Part shown: positions 17,331-26,957 of the stretch, piece by piece
Position numbering within the stretch: position 1 is the stretch's first letter
Layout of the letters: each line of letters opens with the position of its first letter
Source: Candidatus Zixiibacteriota bacterium
GTDB lineage: Bacteria > Zixibacteria > MSB-5A5 > GN15 > JACZUZ01
DNA length: 64,000 bases
Assembly: GCA_024280775.1 (NCBI GenBank)
Contig: JAJRPM010000003.1
Location: forward strand, 1 to 64,000
Direction: 5' to 3'
Notes under the pieces: generated by a model
What the model was told of the DNA's origin: nothing
Database searches by the model: none
The model's input: only the letters and a program-made list of their open reading frames with translations
Position numbers and translations under genes: made by a program

Positions 17331-18125
17331 TTACAGTTTTACTGTTCCGATTGAGAAGGTTGGGCCTTCCTGACATACACGCGCTGTTCCTCCGGCGCGC
17401 AGGGGTACTATACAACCGAGGCATATTCCAAAACCGCAGGGCATTGGCGCCTCCATCGCTAGTTCGCCGGGTGTTTCGAATTCAGTTCCAATTTGGTCTA
17501 CGGCTTTTAGCATCGCTTCGGGACCGCAGGAATATATCATGGGAGACTCGTAGGTGTTCTCAGCTAGGGCTCTTACCAGCGGTGATGTGACACGTCCGCG
17601 TTCGCCGAAGGAGCCGTCGTCAGTGACAGGGATGAATTTTACGCCCATGCGTTTGATGCGCGCTCTATCTACTATATCCGGTGAGCTTTGCCCGCCATAG
17701 AGAAAGACGATACGTTTGGGGTCCCAGCCCCGCGCAATCAGGTGATTTGCCCAATAGAACAATGGAGGGTATCCCACGCCGCCGGCGACTAGTATGGGAG
17801 TTTGTTTTTTGTTTGGTAGAGTAAACGGTTTTCCTAGCGGGCCCAGGAAATTGACTGAATCACCTATGCGGAGGTCGGCCATTTGCTTGCTGCCTCTACC
17901 GACAACTTTGAGGATTATTTCCAGCGATTTGTCATCGGCATTGGTATTGGCAATAGAGAATGCCCGACGGTAGAAGACGCTTGATTGTTTGAAACCGATG
18001 TGAACAAATTGTCCTGGCCTGCATTGCTTTGCGCGAGCAAACGGTCCGAAGGTGAGGGAGAAATATCCGTTTTTTAGGTCGCGCCGTTTGAGCAAATCGA
18101 CATCGGCGGAAATTATGGGTTTCAT
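17331..18125 (-). CDS. pyrK: Dihydroorotate dehydrogenase electron-transfer subunit
   Basis: The 264-residue protein is of the ferredoxin-reductase type. The FAD site is 'YRRAFSIANTNADDKSLEIILKVVGRGSKQM', the NAD region 'ILVAGGVGYPPLFYWANHL', and the 2Fe-2S cluster uses cysteines of 'CGFGICLGCIVPL' plus 'ARVCQEGPTF' near the C-terminus. It carries electrons from PyrD to NAD+. The ATG at 18125 has GGAG eight bases upstream. It lies 20 bases after the TPR lipoprotein gene, so the three genes probably form one operon. Confidence 0.94.
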   Translation of the reverse strand: MKPIISADVDLLKRRDLKNGYFSLTFGPFARAKQCRPGQFVHIGFKQSSVFYRRAFSIANTNADDKSLEIILKVVGRGSKQMADLRIGDSVNFLGPLGKPFTLPNKKQTPILVAGGVGYPPLFYWANHLIARGWDPKRIVFLYGGQSSPDIVDRARIKRMGVKFIPVTDDGSFGERGRVTSPLVRALAENTYESPMIYSCGPEAMLKAVDQIGTEFETPGELAMEAPMPCGFGICLGCIVPLRAGGTARVCQEGPTFSIGTVKL

Positions 18126-18144
18126 CTTAGGTACTCCGGTTTTG

Positions 18145-20295
18145 TTACACGGAATTTGTAAACGAACCAACCATCACCGCGTCCACGATCACCCCAGTTT
18201 CCAGAATTGAAAACGAAGTTATCAACCTGCGCTTTATCAGATTGTTCAGTTCGGGAAATGAAGTCGGGTTCATTAGCTTTGATTCCATTGTCAGTCCATC
18301 GAAGTCGATTTTGACTTGAAAATACAAGTCAAAGAAGTCTGGCTGACTTGCGGCAGAGACCGGGTAAATGAAATCCAATGGATTGTTCTTGGTGGGGTTT
18401 GAGGGTGCGTCACGAAGCTGTCTTCCTTCGCGAACATAGAAACGTAACTCCTGCGAGAGTGAAGTATCCACTGAGACAAAGCTCTCTTGATTGAAGGCTT
18501 CATCCCGGCTTCGCTGGAGAGAGTCCATATCCATCTGGCCGGATTGTAGTGAGTCATTGGCTCCGAGGTTTGTTTGTTTGGCTCTGGGTGCGAAGCTCGA
18601 CATTTGACCGGCTAGTTTACCATATTCGTCTGGCGGATATAAGTCGGCTAGCTCGGCATAGGCGAAGAAGGTTGTTGAATCGCCTACGTGATTTTTGTAT
18701 TTGTCATCCAGCCAAATTAGTGTGAAGCGCGCTTTGGTTGAGAGTTTGGAATCGGGAAAAGAGTCTGCCACGAACTCGTAGTATTTCAGAGCGGAATCCA
18801 GGTTGCCCTCTTCGACTAACCAAGTTTCGGCCTTGTCGAAATAGCTTTCGGCATAGCCAGTGTCGATTTCTGTTCCCTTGAGACCGAGAATATCGAGGGC
18901 TTCGGGATAGAAGTCTGTGCGTGAGTATGATTCCAGGAAAGCCTGCATGTCTGCGTCAAATGCCGTGGTGTCTTCGAGATAATTTCTCTTGGCAAGCGCC
19001 ATTGACAGTAGGGCGCGAGGAGTGTAGTAGGCATCCGGCAGGCTATCAACTGCATATTTATAGGCGGCTATGGCGGAGTCTGGTTGGTTTAGGTCAAAGA
19101 GGAATAGCTCTCCTAGGCGTAGTTGGGCTAGTGACGCTTGGTCTCTTTGCTCCTTGGTGGCGGCTGTGTCTAGTTCTTTGCCACTTTTGAAAGTGGCGAG
19201 TTTGGAGATGTCGGCCGCCCGGCGCACTGATTCGTCATAGAACGGGTTTCTAGTACGGCCTTTTTTTTTGGCTTGCTCGTAGTAATCGAGTGACTTGTCG
19301 AAGTCTTCGAGGTCAAATTGATAGATAAGTCCGAGGTTATAGAGGGCGATTCCCGCGGCCGTAGGCGAAGCGGACTCCACGGTTACATCCTCATATTCCT
19401 CCAAAGCAAGATCCATATCGTCATCGAGTTCATAGCCGCGAGCGATTTGCAAACGTATACTCCCGATTGAATCATAGAAACGGGCGTCATCGGCGAGTTC
19501 TTCAAACCTATCCAATCCACCGGAGATATCCTGAAGCAGGTAGCTACATTCACCCGCCCTAAAAACCGCTTCGTACTCTTCTTCCAGAGTAGGGTTCATT
19601 TTCAGGACTGCCAGGTAGTTGCTTTTGGCGGCGGGAATATCAAAACGCGCAAAGTATCCTCCGGCGATGTTGAGCCTTGCGCGGCGGCGCTCTGAATCGG
19701 TTGCCGCTAGAGAATCGATGAGGGCTTCGTAGTAGACATTGGCTTCTTCATACTCTTTGGTGTCATAGTAGAAATCACCGATGGCAAAGGCCGCTTCGGC
19801 GCGAATTTTGTCGTCTTTTACTGTTTTGAGAAGATTTTGGAAGATTGTTATGGCTTCGGGACGCTCATCGAGGGCCAGTTTGCATTTAGCGAGATATAGT
19901 CTTGAGCGAATTACGAAATCGGACTCTTCGAAGTTAGCCAGCAATTCGCGGAATTTTCGTTGGCTCTTTAGATAGTCCTGAGTCCAATAGTATGAGACAC
20001 CAATAATGTACAGCGCATCATCGTAGTATTTCGAGTCGGGGTGTTTTTCTAGGACAATTGAAGATTTTTCGATTGCTAGCTGATATTTACTGCGATTAAC
20101 TCGTGGTTTTCCGGTTCGAGATTCTGAGTCTCTGCGCTCACCTTCGGCTTCGTTGAAATTCTTGCGGGCATTGTAGAAGGTATTGAAATATACGCAACCG
20201 CTGAGAGAGAAAGTCAGCCCCAGAGATACCAGTATTGCTATTAGTATTCGCGATCCGGCTTTTGGTTTTGGCTGTTGTGTTTCTATTGTCATCAA
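18145..20295 (-). CDS. TPR-rich outer-membrane-type lipoprotein
   Basis: The 716-residue protein has a lipoprotein signal with lipobox LSGC (Cys at about residue 34) followed by 'VYFNTFYNARKNFNEAE', a start seen on a class of TPR lipoproteins of FCB bacteria. At least ten tetratricopeptide units follow ('YYDDALYIIGVSYYWTQDYLKSQRKFRELL', and others), with no enzyme motif. The final 110 residues look like a TonB-C/energy-transducer-like beta domain ('VKIDFDGLTMESKL', 'SFSILETGVIVDAVMVGSFTNSV'). It is probably a scaffold of an envelope assembly complex. Role not established. Confidence 0.8.
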   Translation of the reverse strand: MMTIETQQPKPKAGSRILIAILVSLGLTFSLSGCVYFNTFYNARKNFNEAEGERRDSESRTGKPRVNRSKYQLAIEKSSIVLEKHPDSKYYDDALYIIGVSYYWTQDYLKSQRKFRELLANFEESDFVIRSRLYLAKCKLALDERPEAITIFQNLLKTVKDDKIRAEAAFAIGDFYYDTKEYEEANVYYEALIDSLAATDSERRRARLNIAGGYFARFDIPAAKSNYLAVLKMNPTLEEEYEAVFRAGECSYLLQDISGGLDRFEELADDARFYDSIGSIRLQIARGYELDDDMDLALEEYEDVTVESASPTAAGIALYNLGLIYQFDLEDFDKSLDYYEQAKKKGRTRNPFYDESVRRAADISKLATFKSGKELDTAATKEQRDQASLAQLRLGELFLFDLNQPDSAIAAYKYAVDSLPDAYYTPRALLSMALAKRNYLEDTTAFDADMQAFLESYSRTDFYPEALDILGLKGTEIDTGYAESYFDKAETWLVEEGNLDSALKYYEFVADSFPDSKLSTKARFTLIWLDDKYKNHVGDSTTFFAYAELADLYPPDEYGKLAGQMSSFAPRAKQTNLGANDSLQSGQMDMDSLQRSRDEAFNQESFVSVDTSLSQELRFYVREGRQLRDAPSNPTKNNPLDFIYPVSAASQPDFFDLYFQVKIDFDGLTMESKLMNPTSFPELNNLIKRRLITSFSILETGVIVDAVMVGSFTNSV

Positions 20296-20460
20296 TTGAA
20301 CCTGGGTAATCTTCGCGGGTATCCTCGCTGTATTACAGGGCTATGATATAGTATTTCTTATGACAGTTCCACCTGACTTTTTGCAGAGAACCAGAAGAAC
20401 CTGATGGAAAGTCTCACCTCTATATACATAGTACACTGATTGAGGCAGAAAAGTTTAAGG

Positions 20461-21411
20461 TTAGGAAGAGAGAGATTCGCGAATGTGCTGATAGCTTTGG
20501 TGCCTGAAAAGCGGAATTTCCCCTTTTTCGACTGCATCAAGGACGGCGCAATCCGGCTCGGCTATGTGGGCGCAGTCATTGAAACGACAATCGGGGCTGT
20601 ATTGGGCGAATTCTTCGAAATGCTCGGGCAGGGATCGGCGGTCCACTTCCCAGAGTGAGAGCACTTTTAGGCCGGGGGAATCAAGGACATAGCCTCCGGA
20701 CGGGAATTCATGGAGTTCCACCCAGGTTGTGGTGTGACGTCCGCGGTTGCTGTATTCGGATAGTTCGGCGGTTTTGAGGTTTAGACCCGGTAGGAGGGCA
20801 TTTAGCAGGGTTGATTTCCCTACTCCTGAGTGACCGACAAAGAGAGACTTTTTGCCGGTTAGTATCGACTTGAGACGCTCGAGTCCCTCTCCGCTAACCG
20901 CTGAGGTTATGACTGCGGATATACCTATTTGTTCATAGCCGGCGCGTAGTTCTCGGGCCAGGTCCGGGACTCCCAAGTCGGATTTATTGAGCAGTACTAC
21001 GGATTTGAGACCCCCGATATCTGCCGCAACGGTGAATCTGTCGATTAGGCGGGGTTTTAGGGGCGGCTCGGAGCAAGCGGAGATAATTATCAATTGATCG
21101 ATATTTGCCGCGATAGTTTGCTTTCTATCGGCTCGGCCTTTGTCCTGACGGAAGAAGGCGGTTTTGCGAGGGCTTATGTTTTCAATGACCCCCTCATTGT
21201 CTGAAAGAAGAGTGACTGTGGCGTCATCTCCGACTACGACAGGGGTATCGGCTTGAGCGGCGCGTTTGACATTCTCTCGCACTACACAGCTCAGATCTCC
21301 TTTTTCGGTGCGCACCACAAAGCGGTTGCCGAAGGCGCGGGTTATTACTCCGTCTAGATCGACTTTTGCCGCTGAGTCTGCGTCGGAGTCAGTTGCTTTC
21401 CCGGAACTCAC
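20461..21411 (-). CDS. rsgA: Ribosome small-subunit-dependent GTPase RsgA
   Basis: The 316-residue protein has the RsgA layout: an OB fold (residues 15-80), a circularly permuted GTPase with G4 'VVLLNKSDL' before G1 'GHSGVGKSTLLNALL' and G3 'DSPGLK', and a zinc domain 'DCRFNDCAHIAEPDCAV'. The Zn ligands Cys-Cys-His-Cys are intact. RsgA acts late in 30S maturation. The N-terminal 15 residues are a polar extension. It is divergent from secA with a 495-base gap. Confidence 0.95.
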   Translation of the reverse strand: MSSGKATDSDADSAAKVDLDGVITRAFGNRFVVRTEKGDLSCVVRENVKRAAQADTPVVVGDDATVTLLSDNEGVIENISPRKTAFFRQDKGRADRKQTIAANIDQLIIISACSEPPLKPRLIDRFTVAADIGGLKSVVLLNKSDLGVPDLARELRAGYEQIGISAVITSAVSGEGLERLKSILTGKKSLFVGHSGVGKSTLLNALLPGLNLKTAELSEYSNRGRHTTTWVELHEFPSGGYVLDSPGLKVLSLWEVDRRSLPEHFEEFAQYSPDCRFNDCAHIAEPDCAVLDAVEKGEIPLFRHQSYQHIRESLSS

Positions 21412-21906
21412 TAGCTAATGGTCCTTCGGGGTAGGTTTGATATGGGGCGCTTCTTGCATGGTAGGCTCTATTGTGTGTCTTTCAGGGCGATGGTTGAGGT
21501 GGTAACCGGAATTATTGCGGCTAAGTGGTAACCTTCCAAACGGCAATATGTTCTATATATGTTTCTGCTTAGGTTATTTGCGCTCTAGTTGCTCTGCGGT
21601 CCATTATTGGGTATTTTCCGCGCCGGAGAGCTTCTTCGGAAAGCTTCGCTGTTGAGCCGAAACATTCGTACCCTAGTATAAGGGTTTTGCGGCTCTCAGT
21701 CGACATTGAATGGAGCGTGAGGCTGATTTCGGGGAATCTTGACCAAAACTAAGCGGACTCTTTAACCGGCCGATACTGAGAGAACAGGAACACTGGTAGA
21801 GAAGTAGCTCCGGAAGAAAAGCGACGCTGAAAGCAGAGTGGCAGAATACATAACAGCGATAGCAAAAGAACGGCGATATTAGAAGAACGGTAATATTAGA
21901 AGAACA
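21412..21906. other. Intergenic region between rsgA and secA
   Basis: No gene is convincing in these 495 bases. A possible sigma-70 promoter for secA is TTGAGC (21652-21657), 16 bases, TAGTAT (21674-21679). Just before the secA start the 13-base sequence ATATTAGAAGAAC occurs twice, at 21876-21888 and 21893-21905, a 17-base period that duplicates the AGAAG ribosome site. Confidence 0.45.
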
Positions 21907-24900
21907 ATGAAAGCGTTTTTTAAGAAAACATTCGGAGATTATCACTCCCGTAATATCAAGAAGATTAATCCTCTTGTTGAGCAAATCAATGATATCTACC
22001 CCACTTTAGAGTCTTTGAGCGATGATGAATTGCGCGGCAAAACCGCCGGATTTCGTGAGAAGGTCAAGACTCTCACTGATACATTTGGTCCGGAAAACCC
22101 GGAAGCAGGAGAAACGAGTGACGAACGTGACCGTCGGTTAAAGACTGAGCGTGAGCTGTTACAGGAAACTCTTGATGAGATTCTGCCTGAGGCTTTCGCG
22201 GTGGTCAAAGACGGCTGTCGCAGGTTGTTTGGGACGTCCTGGCAGGCCGCTGAGCAAGAAATCAAATGGGAGATGATTCCATTTGATGTGCAATTGATTG
22301 GCGGAGTGGTTCTTCATCAGGGCAGAATTGCCGAGATGGCTACCGGTGAAGGAAAGACTCTGGTTGCGACCTTACCGATTTATTTGAATGCTCTTGCCGG
22401 TCGCGGGTTGCATGTAGTGACGGTCAATGACTTTTTGGCTCGTCGTGACTCGGAGTGGATGGGACATCTGCTGGAGTTCCTGGGATTGACCGTTGGGTGT
22501 ATTCAGAACGGTATGTCACCTGATGAGCGCCGGATTGAGTATGCTAAGGATGTCACTTATGGCACCAATAATGAATTCGGTTTCGATTATTTACGTGACA
22601 ATATGGCTACGCGCGCCGAGGACATGGTCCAGCGCGGTCATCACTATGCTATAGTTGATGAGGTTGATTCGGTGTTGATTGATGAGGCGCGTACACCTTT
22701 GATTATTTCAGGTCCGGTTCAGTCTAATATTCATCAGCGTTACAAGGAGATGAAACCTACCGTTGATGATTTGGTGCGTAAGCAATTGCGTTTGGTGAAT
22801 CAGTATATCAGCGAAGCCGAGGAACTTCTCAAGGCTGACTCAGGGGACAAGAAAAACGACAACCAGTTTGAGGCTGGCTGGCGTTTACTTGCGGCGTCAC
22901 GTGGCGCTCCTAAGAACAAGCGTTTTCTCAAGCTCAAGAAGGAAACCGGTGTTGCGAAGCTGATTGTTGACACCGAGGGCAATTACATTCGCGATAAGAA
23001 GCTACATGAGCTGGACGAGATGTTGTACTATGTGATCATCGAACGTGACAACACGACTAGTCTGACTGATAATGGCGAAGAGCAATTCCCTAAGGAGATT
23101 CAGGAGCTGTTTATTATTCCTGATCTTTCAGTGGCGCTTTCGGAAATTGAGGGTGATGATTCTCTGAGTTCCGAAGAGAAGCATAAGCGCACTGAGAAGA
23201 TGTATGCTTTGCACGCCGAGCGTTCAGAGAAGGTGCATTCTATTCAGCAATTGCTGAAGGCTTATATGCTCTTTGAAAAAGATGTTGAGTATGTTGTACA
23301 AGACGGCAAGATCAACATCGTAGATGAGTTTACCGGTCGTTTAATGCCGGGTCGTCGTTATTCTGACGGGTTGCATCAGGCGATTGAGGCTAAAGAGAAT
23401 GTTCGTATTGAAGGCGAGTCACAGACTTTGGCTTCAATTACTTTGCAGAATTATTTCCGTATGTATTCCAAGCTCGCTGGAATGACTGGCACCGCAGAGA
23501 CCGAGTCTGAGGAGTTTGCGAACATTTACGGATTGGATGTGTTGTGTATTCCTCCCAATAGAGAAATTGTTCGTGACGATATGGAAGATGAGATTTATCG
23601 GACTCGTCGCGAGAAGTACAATGCTATTATTGAGGAAATAAAATTAGTGCATGAGGAGGGCCGTCCGACTTTGGTTGGAACGGTTTCGGTTGAAGTCTCT
23701 GAAACACTCTCTCGCATGCTCAAACGTAAGGGCATAGAGCATAATGTGCTCAACGCAAAATTCCATCAGCGAGAATCAGAAGTAGTCGCCAGCGCCGGTC
23801 AGGCCGGGGCTGTTACTATCGCCACCAATATGGCTGGTCGTGGTACAGACATTAAGCTCGGTGAGGGTGTAATAGAAGCTGGTGGTTTGCATATAATTGG
23901 AACTGAGCGTCATGAGTCAAGGCGTATTGATCGTCAGTTACGCGGACGTTCGGGACGTCAGGGTGATCCTGGTTCCTCAAAGTTTTTCCTTTCTTTGGAA
24001 GATGATTTGATGCGTCTGTTCGGTGGAGATCGTCTAGGCACTATTATGGATAAGCTTGGCCTGCAAGAGGGTGAAGTTATTCAGGCCAAGATGGTCACCA
24101 AGGCTATTGAGCGCGCGCAGAAAAAAGTTGAGGCTCAAAACTTCTCAATTCGTAAGAATACACTTGAATATGATGATGTGATGAATGTGCAGCGTCGTTG
24201 GATTTATCAACGTCGCGCCTCGGCCCTTACCCGCGCTTCGATTAAGGATGAAGCGCTGGAGCTGATTGATGACGTGTTGCGCGAGATCGTCGATGCACAT
24301 TGTCCTGAAAAAGTTGAGCGGTATCAGTGGGACTTTGAGGGATTGCGCGCTGATATGCGCAATACATTCCTGGTTGGTTTGGATTTCTCAGATGATGATA
24401 TCGCCGAATTGGGTCAGGAAGAGCTCTTTGAGCGCTTGCAGAAAGCGGCGTTGAATATCTACAATATGAAAGAGCAGGCGCTTGGCGAAGAAGTTATGCG
24501 TCAGCTTGAGAAGTATGCGGTTCTCTCCACTATTGATAATCACTGGCGTGACCATCTCGCGGAAATGGATGAACTGCGCACTGGTATTGGTTTGCGCGGT
24601 TATCATCAGGGACTCGGTAAGCCTATCGATATTTACAAGAAAGAGGGCTTCAGTATGTTCCAGAAGCTCATCCGTACTGTTGATCGTGAAGCTGTGGGCA
24701 TGATATATAAGTTGCAGGTTCGTCAGGCCGAACAGGAGCGCGCCAGCGCACCGGCTATTACTACACGTCATGAGGATGCTACTAATATGTCGTATGCCGG
24801 CGCCAGTGGTGACGGTAGCGGCGCCGCTACGGCTGTTGCGGGACCGAAGGTTAAGGGACAAATCGCTCGTATTGATCCTGATACGGGAAAAGCCAAGACT

Positions 24901-24987
24901 TTGGTGCGTGATCTACCTAAGGTTGGTCGCAATGATCCTTGTCCTTGCGGCTCAGGTAAGAAGTATAAGAAGTGCCACGGCGCTTGA
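21907..24987 (+). CDS. secA: Preprotein translocase ATPase SecA
   Basis: The 1026-residue motor has Walker A 'MATGEGKTLVATLP', 'VDEVDSVLIDEARTPLIISG', the preprotein cross-linking region, and the second helicase domain 'TNMAGRGTDIKLGEGV', 'ERHESRRIDRQLRGRSGRQGDPGSSKF'. The C-terminal zinc motif 'NDPCPCGSGKKYKKCHG' binds SecB or ribosomes. It is longer than E. coli SecA (901), mainly from an insert around residues 270-400, a feature of Bacteroidetes and other FCB SecAs. It drives export through SecYEG. Confidence 0.97.
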   Translation: MKAFFKKTFGDYHSRNIKKINPLVEQINDIYPTLESLSDDELRGKTAGFREKVKTLTDTFGPENPEAGETSDERDRRLKTERELLQETLDEILPEAFAVVKDGCRRLFGTSWQAAEQEIKWEMIPFDVQLIGGVVLHQGRIAEMATGEGKTLVATLPIYLNALAGRGLHVVTVNDFLARRDSEWMGHLLEFLGLTVGCIQNGMSPDERRIEYAKDVTYGTNNEFGFDYLRDNMATRAEDMVQRGHHYAIVDEVDSVLIDEARTPLIISGPVQSNIHQRYKEMKPTVDDLVRKQLRLVNQYISEAEELLKADSGDKKNDNQFEAGWRLLAASRGAPKNKRFLKLKKETGVAKLIVDTEGNYIRDKKLHELDEMLYYVIIERDNTTSLTDNGEEQFPKEIQELFIIPDLSVALSEIEGDDSLSSEEKHKRTEKMYALHAERSEKVHSIQQLLKAYMLFEKDVEYVVQDGKINIVDEFTGRLMPGRRYSDGLHQAIEAKENVRIEGESQTLASITLQNYFRMYSKLAGMTGTAETESEEFANIYGLDVLCIPPNREIVRDDMEDEIYRTRREKYNAIIEEIKLVHEEGRPTLVGTVSVEVSETLSRMLKRKGIEHNVLNAKFHQRESEVVASAGQAGAVTIATNMAGRGTDIKLGEGVIEAGGLHIIGTERHESRRIDRQLRGRSGRQGDPGSSKFFLSLEDDLMRLFGGDRLGTIMDKLGLQEGEVIQAKMVTKAIERAQKKVEAQNFSIRKNTLEYDDVMNVQRRWIYQRRASALTRASIKDEALELIDDVLREIVDAHCPEKVERYQWDFEGLRADMRNTFLVGLDFSDDDIAELGQEELFERLQKAALNIYNMKEQALGEEVMRQLEKYAVLSTIDNHWRDHLAEMDELRTGIGLRGYHQGLGKPIDIYKKEGFSMFQKLIRTVDREAVGMIYKLQVRQAEQERASAPAITTRHEDATNMSYAGASGDGSGAATAVAGPKVKGQIARIDPDTGKAKTLVRDLPKVGRNDPCPCGSGKKYKKCHGA

Positions 24988-25018
24988 TGGTTCGCTGGGC
25001 TAGTTTTTTCATACTGTT

Positions 25019-25081
25019 ATTGCGAGTGTAGCGCGGAAATCCTGTTCGATTCATTTGAGATTGCCGCGCTTCGCTCGCAAT
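25019..25081. repeat. Inverted repeat of ATTGCGAG...GCGCGG type
   Basis: Two 22-base arms at 25019-25040 and 25060-25081 pair with three mismatches around a 19-base spacer. The right arm, read in reverse, is ATTGCGAGCGAAGCGCGGCAAT, a well-known dispersed repeat theme in uncultured bacteria. It lies 32 bases after the secA stop, so it may also act as terminator, and it runs up to the DinB gene. Confidence 0.65.
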
Positions 25082-25103
25082 GACTCATACAAGAAGAATT
25101 CAT

Positions 25104-25661
25104 ATGCCGATTCTACCCTGGTCACAAAGAAAATTTGTTCACTCACGTACATTAGCTGATGTGACGGTTCTTATTGCGCGAGTTAATGGAACTTCGGCGC
25201 GGCTGGAGGATTCGATTCGCGGTATTGAGGAACGAGTGGTTAAGTCGCGCACTCCTTCACGCGCGACTGCTGATAATTTGCGGCCGCCGTTGCGTTGGAG
25301 TCCGTTGGATCATGCCGGGCATTTGTTGGATGTTGATGAGTTACACAGCCAGCGAATCAAAGAGTTTCTTAATGATTGTGAATCATTGACCGCCGCTGAT
25401 CCGGGCAATAGCAAGACCGAGGATGAGCATTACAATCGTCAGGCGGTAGATCCGATTTTGCAGCGCTTTCGGGTGGGGCGCTCTACTATGACTAATGTGC
25501 TATTCGGGTTGCCGGAGGCGGCATTCGATAAGCGCTCTGTTCATCCGAGAACCGGTGAAAGTATTCGTTTGCTGGATTATGTTGAATTGATTGCCGAGCA
25601 TGACGATCACCATCTTGCGACAATTCGTGAGTTGATTTGGAATCCGGCCTTTTCGCAATAG
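25104..25661 (+). CDS. DinB-like four-helix protein
   Basis: The 185-residue protein has the DinB/YfiT helical pattern with metal-binding histidines: 'WSPLDHAGHLLDVDELH' and the C-terminal 'LIAEHDDHHLATIRELIW'. Two DHxxH-type clusters fit the three-histidine site of the family. Such proteins are thiol-dependent S-transferases or of unknown role. The ATG at 25104 follows AAGAAG; the same frame opens at 25080 but that part is in the upstream repeat. No operon partner is evident. Confidence 0.85.
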   Translation: MPILPWSQRKFVHSRTLADVTVLIARVNGTSARLEDSIRGIEERVVKSRTPSRATADNLRPPLRWSPLDHAGHLLDVDELHSQRIKEFLNDCESLTAADPGNSKTEDEHYNRQAVDPILQRFRVGRSTMTNVLFGLPEAAFDKRSVHPRTGESIRLLDYVELIAEHDDHHLATIRELIWNPAFSQ

Positions 25662-25693
25662 CGCCATGCAATAGCGCAATAGTGTAGCGCTTC

Positions 25694-25741
25694 ATGTCGG
25701 GTTTCTACGCCCCATGAATGGGACTACGGAACCCGACCTAC
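25694..25741 (-). repeat. REP-like element, copy C
   Basis: Read on the minus strand: GTAGGTCGGGTTCC, then an inner stem CCCAT-TC-ATGGG, then AAACCCGACAT. The ends match copies A and B base for base, while the inner stem differs in sequence but keeps pairing. Compensated divergence of the inner stem argues for a selected secondary structure. Confidence 0.7.
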
Positions 25742-25774
25742 GGTTTCGTAACAATTAGAAATTATTTAGAAGTA

Positions 25775-26209
25775 ATGATAGAAAAGAAGAATATCCTTTT
25801 TATCTGCTCTTGGAATTCCTGTCGTTCGCAAATGGCTGAGGGGCTTGCCAGAGGTATGGCAGGTGATGATTTTGAGATTCGTTCGGCGGGAATCAATGCC
25901 GGCGGGGTTAACGCCGACGCTATTGCATCGATGAAGGAAGTGGGCATCGATATTTCCGGGCAGACCTCTGACAGAGTTACACAGACACATTTCGAATGGG
26001 CTGATTACATTGTGACTGTGTGTGATAGCGCCAAAGAGCAATGCCTTACAATTCCAACTGCCAAGCCAAAAGTTCATTGGTCAATCCCCGACCCTTATGG
26101 TAATTTCTACACCGAAGAAGAGAAATTCGCCAGTTTTGCGAAGGTCCGTGAAACTTTGCGTGAGAATATCGCGGGTTTGTTTGATAGGATTCGAAATGGG
26201 GAGATGTAG
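25775..26209 (+). CDS. arsC: Thioredoxin-coupled arsenate reductase
   Basis: The 144-residue protein has the low-molecular-weight phosphatase fold. The P-loop is 'ICSWNSCRSQMAEG' with nucleophile Cys11 and Arg17. Cys83 and Cys90 in 'VTVCDSAKEQC' occupy the place of Cys82 and Cys89 in the pI258-type ArsC, so all three redox cysteines are present. It reduces arsenate to arsenite with thioredoxin as electron donor. The ATG at 25775 follows TTAGAAG. No arsenite pump is adjacent; the DUF318 permease near 1.6 kb could serve. A phosphatase role is less likely given the Cys triad. Confidence 0.9.
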   Translation: MIEKKNILFICSWNSCRSQMAEGLARGMAGDDFEIRSAGINAGGVNADAIASMKEVGIDISGQTSDRVTQTHFEWADYIVTVCDSAKEQCLTIPTAKPKVHWSIPDPYGNFYTEEEKFASFAKVRETLRENIAGLFDRIRNGEM

Positions 26210-26242
26210 CCCCCCAGGTGCATGATAGTTTCATGAATCTAT

Positions 26243-26272
26243 AGAAGACTCTTCGCTTCGCTCAGAGTGACA
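26243..26272. repeat. 'CHSERSEES'-type repeat, single copy
   Basis: The 30-base sequence running from AGAAGACTCTTCGC to GCTCAGAGTGACA matches the right arm of the repeat at 1556-1585 with two differences. It lies between arsC and thpR. It is a dispersed repeat of unknown mobility. Confidence 0.65.
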
Positions 26273-26301
26273 GGGAACATGAGCGCTAGTGACAAAGGAG
26301 C

Positions 26302-26913
26302 ATGAGCATCTCGCAACAAAACACACTCCGCTTGTTTATCGCATTTGAATTGCCGGCTAGCGCTAAGAAGCGCTTAGCGGATGTTATTGAACAGCTCAAG
26401 TCTGAATGTGCCGGAGATGATATTTCTCCACGCGCCATCAAATGGGTTGAGCCGGAGAGTATTCATCTCACTACACAGTTTTTGGGTGATATGGAACGTC
26501 AACGAGTCGGCGACATCGAAAAGGCGGTTAGTGACATACACGACCAATTCGAGAAGCGCGCTCTTGTACTTGATTCAAAACTAATTGGAGCCTTCCCTAA
26601 TCTGAATCGGCCGCGAGTGATTTGGGCTAACCTAACTGGTGATGATTTGCTGGATATGAAACGCATCGCCGGGGCTGTCACCGATGGTTTGATCAAGATT
26701 AGATGCTTCTCTGATATCAAACCATTCAAACCTCATCTGACTCTCGGTCGTATTAGGCGGGACACCGCCCCTAAGTCATTGCAGGCTGTGGTTAAGGCAA
26801 TCAACTTTGAGACAATAGAAGTCGCTTTCGAGACTCTTACGCTTTTTGCCTCTGAATTGACTCCTGAGGGGCCGATTCATACGAGGTTGCATAGTTGGGA
26901 ATTTACAGCCTAA
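26302..26913 (+). CDS. thpR: RNA 2',3'-cyclic phosphodiesterase (2H family)
   Basis: The 203-residue protein is a 2H phosphoesterase. Two histidine motifs are visible: 'ESIHLTTQFLGD' and 'FKPHLTLGRIRRD' (HxTx each), in the two-lobed fold starting 'LRLFIAFELPASAKKRL'. ThpR/LigT enzymes hydrolyse 2',3'-cyclic phosphates on RNA and can join tRNA halves in vitro. Start ATG follows AAAGGAGC closely. It is often found near recA, as here. Confidence 0.92.
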   Translation: MSISQQNTLRLFIAFELPASAKKRLADVIEQLKSECAGDDISPRAIKWVEPESIHLTTQFLGDMERQRVGDIEKAVSDIHDQFEKRALVLDSKLIGAFPNLNRPRVIWANLTGDDLLDMKRIAGAVTDGLIKIRCFSDIKPFKPHLTLGRIRRDTAPKSLQAVVKAINFETIEVAFETLTLFASELTPEGPIHTRLHSWEFTA

Positions 26914-26957
26914 TACTGTATCTTCAATAACACAACATACCCATTGGATTAAGACAA

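Noticed and set aside
24388..24861. Antisense frame within the secA 3' end
   Set aside because: It is the complement of a conserved region and has no coding features of its own.
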